64,000 bases of DNA, from contig NZ_UETR01000002.1 in the NCBI RefSeq assembly GCF_900491745.1, positions 310,001 to 374,000 on the forward strand. The letters are read 5' to 3'. The notes beneath the pieces are model-generated. The model was not told where the DNA came from, did no database searches, and saw nothing but the letters and a program-made list of their open reading frames with translations. The position numbers were made by a program, and so were the translations under genes. The DNA comes from Amarolinea aalborgensis. Its GTDB lineage: Bacteria; Chloroflexota; Anaerolineae; SSC4; Amarolineaceae. Of this stretch, positions 59,099 through 64,000 are shown piece after piece; position 1 is the stretch's first letter, and the number at the start of each line of letters is the position of its first letter.

Positions 59099-60043
59099 AT
59101 GCTTAATATCGTTGGAAAACGCTACTGGTATTTCGGTCTGTCTCTGTTGATCATCATACCAGGCTTGATCTCGCTCATCTTGTTTGGCCTGCGCCTGTCT
59201 ATTGACTTCACCGGCGGCGCGCTGTGGCAGCTTCAGTTCACACAGCCCAAGACGGCCATCCAGCCGGCTGATGTGAAGGCCATTTTTAGCGCGGCCGGTT
59301 TCGATGAGGCCCTCGTTCAGACCTCCACGACGACCAGCGCCGATGATACGATCATCGTCCGCGCCAAGCCGATCGAAGCGGCGCAGAAGACCGCTCTGCA
59401 GACCAGCCTCCAGGCGCGTTATGGCGACTTTGTGGAACAGCGTTTCGATAACGTTGGCCCGGCTGTGGGCGCGGAAGTAACCCGTAACGCCGGCATCGCC
59501 GTGGGTTTGGCCGCCATCGCCATCCTTATCTACATCTCGATTGCCTTCCGCAAGGTGCCCAATTCGTTCCGCTACGGCGCCTGCGCCGTCATTGCCCTCG
59601 TGCACGACGCCCTGGTCGTGCTCGGCTTGATGTCGTTGGCCGGGCATTTCTTGGGCTGGGAAGTTGATTCGCTCTTCCTGACGGCCCTGCTCACGGTCAT
59701 TGGTTTCTCGGTGCACGACACGATTGTTGTTTTCGACCGCATTCGCGAGAATATCAATCGCTACCGCAGCCAGGACTTCGAGACCATCGTCAATCGCAGC
59801 ATCATCGAAACTCTCGATCGCTCCATCAACACGCAGCTGACCGTGTTGTTCACGTTGACGGCCCTGGCGCTCCTGGGCGGCGTCACCGTGCGCATCTTTG
59901 TCGTCACGCTGTTGATCGGCATCTTGAGCGGCACCTATTCGTCCATCTTCAATGCCAGCCCGCTGCTCGTGGTGTGGGAAAATGGCGAGATCGGCAGCTT
60001 GATCCGGCGCCTGTCCGGCAATCGGTCGGTGAAGCCGGCCTGA
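59099..60043 (+). CDS. secF: Protein translocase subunit SecF
   Basis: The 314-residue protein has LSIDFTGGALWQL near 30, GPAVGAEVTRNAGIAVGLAA near 120, and the membrane signature TVIGFSVHDTIVVFDRIREN near 205. These are the SecF markers for the partner of SecD. It lies 20 nt downstream, within the same operon. The operon is closed by a terminator at 60081-60117. Confidence 0.95.
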   Translation: MLNIVGKRYWYFGLSLLIIIPGLISLILFGLRLSIDFTGGALWQLQFTQPKTAIQPADVKAIFSAAGFDEALVQTSTTTSADDTIIVRAKPIEAAQKTALQTSLQARYGDFVEQRFDNVGPAVGAEVTRNAGIAVGLAAIAILIYISIAFRKVPNSFRYGACAVIALVHDALVVLGLMSLAGHFLGWEVDSLFLTALLTVIGFSVHDTIVVFDRIRENINRYRSQDFETIVNRSIIETLDRSINTQLTVLFTLTALALLGGVTVRIFVVTLLIGILSGTYSSIFNASPLLVVWENGEIGSLIRRLSGNRSVKPA

Positions 60044-60080
60044 CGCCCATCCGCGCCCGTGTGATCGCATACACTCTCGT

Positions 60081-60117
60081 AACGGAGCGAAGGTCGTCCT
60101 TCGCTCCGTTTGCTTTA
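60081..60117 (+). terminator. Intrinsic terminator of secD-secF
   Basis: AACGGAGCGAAGG (60081-60093) and CCTTCGCTCCGTT (60098-60110) pair perfectly over 13 bp with a 4-nt loop, followed by TGCTTT. Confidence 0.78.
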
Positions 60118-60230
60118 GGCCTGGTTGCGGCTTCTGCTGGGCGACCCCATATCCCGCCAGCGAGCGTCAAGCCTAACTGCGTGGACTGACCAATTGGTGA
60201 GCTTGTCGAACAATGTGAAGGACCGTCACG

Positions 60231-60917
60231 ATGATCGCTCTGATTGATTACGGCGTGGGCAACCTGCGCAGCGTGTCCAAAGCGCTGGAGCACATCAACG
60301 CCCCGCTGCAGGTTATTCAGCACGCCACGGAACTCACCAACGCACAGCATCGGTGGGGCGGCATCGTGTTGCCCGGCGTTGGGGCTTTTGGCGACGCCGC
60401 GGCCAATTTCCGCCGCGCCGGCTTTGAAGAACCGCTGCTGGCTGCGGTGCACGCAGGCACACCCCTGCTCGGCATCTGCGTTGGCCTGCAGCTGCTCTTC
60501 GACGAGAGCGAGGAGATGGGCCGCCACCGCGGACTGGGCATTTTTGCAGGCAGGGTCTCCCGTTTTGCCGACGGCATGACCGCGCCGCAGAACGGCCAGA
60601 CTCACCGGCTCAAGGTGCCGCAGATCGGCTGGAACCAAATTCATCACGCATCCACGCATCCCCTCCTGGCCGGCGTGCCCAGCGGCAGCTACGCGTACTT
60701 CGTTCATTCCTACTATTGCGCGCCGGCCGATCCGGGGATCATCATCGCCACGACCGACTACGGCATTGATTTTGCCTCCATCTGCGGCGGCCGCTTTGGA
60801 CAGGGCGAGGTGTGGGGCGTTCAATTCCACCCGGAGAAGAGCCAGGCCACCGGGCTGCGCATTCTGCGCAATTTCGTGGATCTGGTGCAGGCTGGGCGTC
60901 AGCAGGCAGCCGCATGA
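60231..60917 (+). CDS. hisH: Imidazole glycerol phosphate synthase glutaminase subunit HisH
   Basis: The 228-residue class I glutamine amidotransferase starts IALIDYGVGNLRSVSKAL. It has the nucleophile Cys in LLGICVGLQLLFDESEE near 83 and the His-Glu pair in WGVQFHPEKSQ near 205. It feeds ammonia to HisF in histidine synthesis. AAGGA precedes the ATG. Its stop overlaps the start of hisA as ATGA. Confidence 0.95.
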   Translation: MIALIDYGVGNLRSVSKALEHINAPLQVIQHATELTNAQHRWGGIVLPGVGAFGDAAANFRRAGFEEPLLAAVHAGTPLLGICVGLQLLFDESEEMGRHRGLGIFAGRVSRFADGMTAPQNGQTHRLKVPQIGWNQIHHASTHPLLAGVPSGSYAYFVHSYYCAPADPGIIIATTDYGIDFASICGGRFGQGEVWGVQFHPEKSQATGLRILRNFVDLVQAGRQQAAA

Positions 60918-61744
60918 ACGCGGCCTCCTCATCCTTTCCCGCGCCCGACTTCGTCGTGTTTCCGGCGATTGACCTGCGCCGCGGCCGCTGCGTGCGCCTG
61001 CGCCAGGGCGATCCGGCCGCCGAAACCGTCTTCAGCGAAGACCCTGCGGCGATGGCCCGGCATTGGGTTGACCAGGGCGCCGCGTGGCTGCACGTGGTCA
61101 ACCTGGACGGCGCGCTGCAAGCCGACGCGACGTCGCCAGACGCGGCCGCCGCCCTGCCGCTCAACTGGCAGCGCCTGGCCGAGATCTGCCAGGCGCTCCC
61201 GACGCCGGTTCAGTTTGGCGGCGGCCTGCGCACCCTGGCCGACATCGAACTCGCCCTGGCGCTGGGCGCGGCGCGTGTGGTTCTGGGCACCGCGGCCGTG
61301 CAGAATCCGGCCCTGGTACGCGAGGCCCTGCGGCGCTTCGGCGCGCCGCGCGTCGTCATTGGCATTGATGCGCGCGACGGCTTCGTCGCCACGCACGGCT
61401 GGCTGCAGACCAGCGCCGTGCCCGCGCTGACGCTGGCGCAGACGATGCAGGCCGCCGGCGTGGCCCAAATCGTCTACACCGACATCGGCCGCGACGGCAT
61501 GTTGAGCGGCGTCAACGTGGAAGCGACAGCCGCGCTCGCCCGCGCCAGCCGTCTGCAGGTCATTGCCAGCGGCGGTGTGCGTGACCTGGACGACATTCGG
61601 CGCTTGCTGGTCGTCAGGGATGCTGGCGTGACCGGCGTCATCGCCGGCCAGGCCCTCTACAGCGGCCTCCTGGCCCTGCCGGATGCCCTGGCCCTTGCCC
61701 GCGGTTCGAGCCATCAGCCCAATGGGAGCCTTGCCCCATGTTAG
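60914..61744 (+). CDS. hisA: Phosphoribosylformimino-5-aminoimidazole carboxamide ribotide isomerase HisA
   Basis: The 276-residue TIM barrel has the active-site Asp in FPAIDLRRGRCVRL near 20, GGGLRTLADIELAL in the middle and VIGIDARDGFVATHG near 155, then YTDIGRDGMLSGVN. It catalyses the ring-opening isomerisation before the HisF-HisH step. The ATG at 60914 overlaps the hisH stop. hisF begins before its stop, so the three are translationally coupled. Confidence 0.94.
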   Translation: MNAASSSFPAPDFVVFPAIDLRRGRCVRLRQGDPAAETVFSEDPAAMARHWVDQGAAWLHVVNLDGALQADATSPDAAAALPLNWQRLAEICQALPTPVQFGGGLRTLADIELALALGAARVVLGTAAVQNPALVREALRRFGAPRVVIGIDARDGFVATHGWLQTSAVPALTLAQTMQAAGVAQIVYTDIGRDGMLSGVNVEATAALARASRLQVIASGGVRDLDDIRRLLVVRDAGVTGVIAGQALYSGLLALPDALALARGSSHQPNGSLAPC

Positions 61745-62496
61745 CCAAACGCATCATTCCCTGCCTCGATGTCAAAGACGGCCGCGTCGTCAAGGGCATC
61801 AATTTCCTCAATCTACGTGACGCCGGCGACCCGGTGGCGCAGGCGCAGGCGTACGACGCCGAAGGCGCGGATGAACTGGTCTTCCTGGATATTACCGCCA
61901 CGCATGAAGGCCGCGCCATCACCCGCCAGGTCGTGCGCGCCGTGGCCGACACGGTCTTCATTCCCCTGACCGTGGGCGGCGGTCTGCGCAGCGTGGACGA
62001 CATGCGCGCCATGCTGCTGGCCGGCGCGGACAAAACCGCCATCAACTCGGCCGCGGTGCGCCAGCCTGCGCTGATTACAGAAGGCGCGCGGCGCTTTGGC
62101 AGTCAGTGCGTCGTCGTCGCGATGGACGCCCGCCGCGTGACCGGCGAGGCGCGCTGGGAAGTGGTGGTCAACGGCGGCCGCATACCCACGGGCCTCGACC
62201 TGGTAACGTGGGCCAGGGAGGTCGAAGCGCGTGGCGCCGGCGAAATCCTGCTCACCTCGATGGACGCCGACGGCACGCAGGCCGGCTTTGACATCCCCAT
62301 GCTGCAAGCCGTGACGGCCGCCGTGTCCATTCCGGTCATCGCCTCCGGCGGCGCAGGCAGCCTGGCGCATTTCTTCGACGCGCTGACTCGCGGCGGGGCG
62401 GAAGCGGCCCTGGCCGCCTCGCTCTTCCACTACAAAACGCTGAGCATCGGTCAGGTCAAAGCCTACCTGGCCGACCGCGGCGTGGCGGTGCGCTGA
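61738..62496 (+). CDS. hisF: Imidazole glycerol phosphate synthase cyclase subunit HisF
   Basis: The 252-residue TIM barrel has the catalytic Asp in RIIPCLDVKDGRVVKG near 11 and the second in LLTSMDADGTQAGFD near 175, as well as the FLDITATHEGR and PLTVGGGLRSVDD phosphate loops. It closes the imidazole ring with ammonia from HisH. The start overlaps the last seven bases of hisA. hisI begins one base after its stop. Confidence 0.96.
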   Translation: MLAKRIIPCLDVKDGRVVKGINFLNLRDAGDPVAQAQAYDAEGADELVFLDITATHEGRAITRQVVRAVADTVFIPLTVGGGLRSVDDMRAMLLAGADKTAINSAAVRQPALITEGARRFGSQCVVVAMDARRVTGEARWEVVVNGGRIPTGLDLVTWAREVEARGAGEILLTSMDADGTQAGFDIPMLQAVTAAVSIPVIASGGAGSLAHFFDALTRGGAEAALAASLFHYKTLSIGQVKAYLADRGVAVR

Positions 62497-62497
62497 C

Positions 62498-62854
62498 ATG
62501 GAAGCGTTGGGTGAAGGGCCGCGCACAGATCTCCTGACCCTGACCGCGCTCCTGGTACAGGCGCGCACCCCGCTGCTCGCAGTGGTGGTGCAGGACGCAA
62601 CGACCGCGGAGGTGTTGATGGTTGCGTATGCCAACGCCGACGCGGTGCGCTTGACTGTGGAGACGGGCCAGGCCTGGTTTTGGAGCCGCAGCCGTCAGGA
62701 ACTGTGGCACAAGGGCGCGACGTCGGGCCATACGATGCACGTGCGTGAGATTTTGGTGGACTGCGACGCCGACACGCTGCTCTACCGCGTGGAGCCAGCC
62801 GGCCCGGCCTGTCACACGGGCGCGCGCAGCTGCTTCTTTCGACGACTTGAGTAG
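62498..62854 (+). CDS. hisI: Phosphoribosyl-AMP cyclohydrolase HisI
   Basis: The 118-residue protein has VLMVAYANADAVRLTVETG, FWSRSRQELWHKGATSGH and metal ligands in VDCDADTLLYRVEP and ACHTGARSCFFR. It opens the purine ring of phosphoribosyl-AMP. It is a stand-alone HisI; the pyrophosphohydrolase HisE is encoded separately 124 nt downstream after a repeat block, rather than fused. The HisI start follows the hisF stop by one base. Confidence 0.93.
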   Translation: MEALGEGPRTDLLTLTALLVQARTPLLAVVVQDATTAEVLMVAYANADAVRLTVETGQAWFWSRSRQELWHKGATSGHTMHVREILVDCDADTLLYRVEPAGPACHTGARSCFFRRLE

Positions 62855-62859
62855 AGATT

Positions 62860-62950
62860 CGAGATCAGAGATTGGAGATTGGAGATTGGAGATCTGGGAT
62901 TGCCAGCGTTCTCGCTTTCAACCGGTCTCCGGTCTCCGGTCTCCGGCCTT
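62860..62950. repeat. GATTGGAGATTGGAGAT / CCGGTCTCC simple repeats
   Basis: Tandem GATTGGA units (about 62870-62895) and three CCGGTCTCC units (about 62930-62947) fill the hisI-hisE gap. Their inverse occurs near 1686-1735. The complementary halves (GGAGA and TCTCC) can pair into a hairpin. Confidence 0.6.
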
Positions 62951-62978
62951 TGGTCTGCAATCCATTCGAGGTGACGAC

Positions 62979-63263
62979 ATGGGACACGTAATCGAAGACC
63001 TGACTGCGGTGATCGAGGCGCGCAAGGCGCAGCCGCCGGCTGGTTCATATACCGCGCAGTTGTTCGCCAAAGGCGAAAATGAGATGCTCAAGAAGATGGG
63101 CGAAGAGATGGTTGAGGTGATCGTGGCGGCTAAGGGCGAGACGACGGAGCGCGTGGTCTACGAACTGGCCGATGTGGTCTATCACACCCTGGTTTTCCTG
63201 TCCGCACGCGGCCTGTCCTGGGCAACGATTGAAGATGAGCTGCAGCGGCGCTTTGGGCATTGA
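62979..63263 (+). CDS. hisE: Phosphoribosyl-ATP pyrophosphohydrolase HisE
   Basis: The 94-residue MazG-like all-alpha protein reads VIEDLTAVIEARKAQ, SYTAQLFAKGENEMLKKMGEEMVEVIVAAKGE and VVYELADVVYHTLVFLSARGL, with the E-E...E-D metal motif. It removes pyrophosphate from phosphoribosyl-ATP. The ATG at 62979 follows GAGG, so the start is clear despite a longer frame upstream through the repeats. It closes the local his cluster. Confidence 0.92.
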   Translation: MGHVIEDLTAVIEARKAQPPAGSYTAQLFAKGENEMLKKMGEEMVEVIVAAKGETTERVVYELADVVYHTLVFLSARGLSWATIEDELQRRFGH

Positions 63264-63284
63264 AAAGAAAGTAGAGGTGGGGTT

Positions 63285-64000
63285 ATGAGTGACAATGGTA
63301 AGATGCACGTCGCGCGCACGACTGACGATCAGGGTCTGAGCGCGCCGGCGTTGATTCCGGCGCGCTTTGCACTGCATGATCAGCCGGGCATCGTGGAAGC
63401 ATTGACCTTCGATGATATCCTGCTCGTGCCTGGTTACTCAGAGGTGCTGCCCGCCGAGGTAGATGTCTCTGTCGTCCTGCATCCCCGGCTGCGCCTGCGC
63501 GTGCCGGTGGTGTCCGCGGCCATGGATACCGTCACCGAAGCGCCTTTGGCCATTGCCCTGGCGCGCCAGGGCGGCCTGGGCGTCATTCACCGCAACCTGA
63601 CGCCGGAGCAGCAGGCCGAGGAGGTGGATCGGGTCAAGCGCTCAGAATCGGGCATGATCGTCAATCCCATTACGCTGACGCCTGACCGGCCTTTGGCCGC
63701 GGCTGCAGCTCTCATGTCGCACTACCATATCAGCGGCGTGCCGATTGTCGAGAGCCAGGAAGGCGGTCGGCTGCTGGGCGTTCTCAGCAACCGCGACATT
63801 CGCTTTGCCACCGACTTTGCGCGGCCGATCAGCGACTACATGACCAGCGAAAACCTGATTACCGCGCCCATTGGCACCACCCTCGAAGAAGCCAAGGTCA
63901 TCCTGCACCGCCATCGCATCGAGAAGCTGCCGCTGGTGGATGAGCAGTTCCGCCTCAAGGGGCTGATCACCTACAAGGACATTCTCAAACGCGAGGATTT
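63285..64000 (+). CDS. guaB: IMP dehydrogenase, N-terminal part (runs off the window)
   Basis: The first 238 codons read EALTFDDILLVPGYSEVLP near residue 38, VVSAAMDTVTE near 77 and GGLGVIHRNLTPEQQAEEV near 97, then two CBS domains (MSHYHISGVPIVE, LGVLSNRDIRF, DYMTSENLITA, HRIEKLPLVDEQFRLKGLITYKDI). It makes XMP from IMP with NAD+, the committed step to GTP. The catalytic Cys loop lies beyond the window. The ATG at 63285 is preceded by GTAGAGG; another ATG at 63303 is possible. It lies 21 nt after hisE. Confidence 0.95.
   Translation, partial: MSDNGKMHVARTTDDQGLSAPALIPARFALHDQPGIVEALTFDDILLVPGYSEVLPAEVDVSVVLHPRLRLRVPVVSAAMDTVTEAPLAIALARQGGLGVIHRNLTPEQQAEEVDRVKRSESGMIVNPITLTPDRPLAAAAALMSHYHISGVPIVESQEGGRLLGVLSNRDIRFATDFARPISDYMTSENLITAPIGTTLEEAKVILHRHRIEKLPLVDEQFRLKGLITYKDILKRED

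Overview
The window is GC-rich bacterial chromosome. It most resembles an uncultured member of Chloroflexota, Anaerolineae-like. This is inferred from gene style: Thr/Pro 'TPTPT' linkers on single-pass membrane proteins, a short Cys-rich N-terminal module before a membrane helix, BTAD-AAA-TPR regulators, and secD-secF beside hisH-hisA-hisF-hisI-hisE. No rRNA, tRNA or CRISPR array was recognised, so the taxonomy is not proven.

Layout. 0-22.4 kb is conserved housekeeping DNA: a methyltransferase, a macrodomain protein, Tex, sucC-HIT-sucD, a CCA-adding-type nucleotidyltransferase, RNase PH, a YprB-type exonuclease, a CPBP protease, an orphan XPB-N-like protein, RimO, a RodZ-like protein, a cell-wall amidase, a spermidine-synthase-like membrane protein, and a VOC/TfoX/SDR/DUF5996 group. 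22.5-32.2 kb is a degenerate integron. An internally deleted tyrosine recombinase resembling IntI lies on the minus strand, fused to transposase debris and followed by an IS91-type transposase remnant. A plus-strand array of small accessory genes follows, separated by attC-like sites; four of these fold well and three carry an unpaired base in the stem. Cassette-type genes include a P-loop kinase, a DUF4258/YgiT toxin-antitoxin-like pair, a K+/H+ antiporter of lower GC, DUF6398, a Phd antitoxin, a CPBP/TMEM175 pair, GNAT, DHFR-like and DUF1905 proteins. 32.2-41.1 kb continues with plus-strand accessory genes without visible attC sites: isochorismatase, aldo-keto reductase, MBL hydrolase, acyl-CoA ligase, a secreted propeller-dockerin protein, DUF2277, GNAT and a DUF433/PIN-like pair.

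41.1-48.5 kb holds a NarL/NarX-like two-component system with a membrane protein, then PPOX, VOC, streptothricin-acetyltransferase-like GNAT, ICMT and toroid proteins. Enolase at 48.7 kb is preceded by a fluoride riboswitch. At 53.46 kb a BTAD-AAA-TPR regulator and a membrane sensor-like gene meet head to head, both lacking their N-termini, which marks a rearrangement junction. 54.4-57.5 kb encodes a Cys-rich/PT-linker membrane protein, a SpoIIE-like phosphatase and a small P-loop protein. 57.6-64 kb has secD-secF, the overlapping hisH-hisA-hisF-hisI cluster with hisE, and the start of guaB, which runs off the window.

Regulation is unusually readable: several sigma70-type promoters with 17-bp spacers, five intrinsic terminators, a riboswitch and a promoter-operator palindrome. 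Several dispersed repeat families sit in 3' intergenic regions, and one 26-bp repeat lies in frame inside two unrelated proteins.
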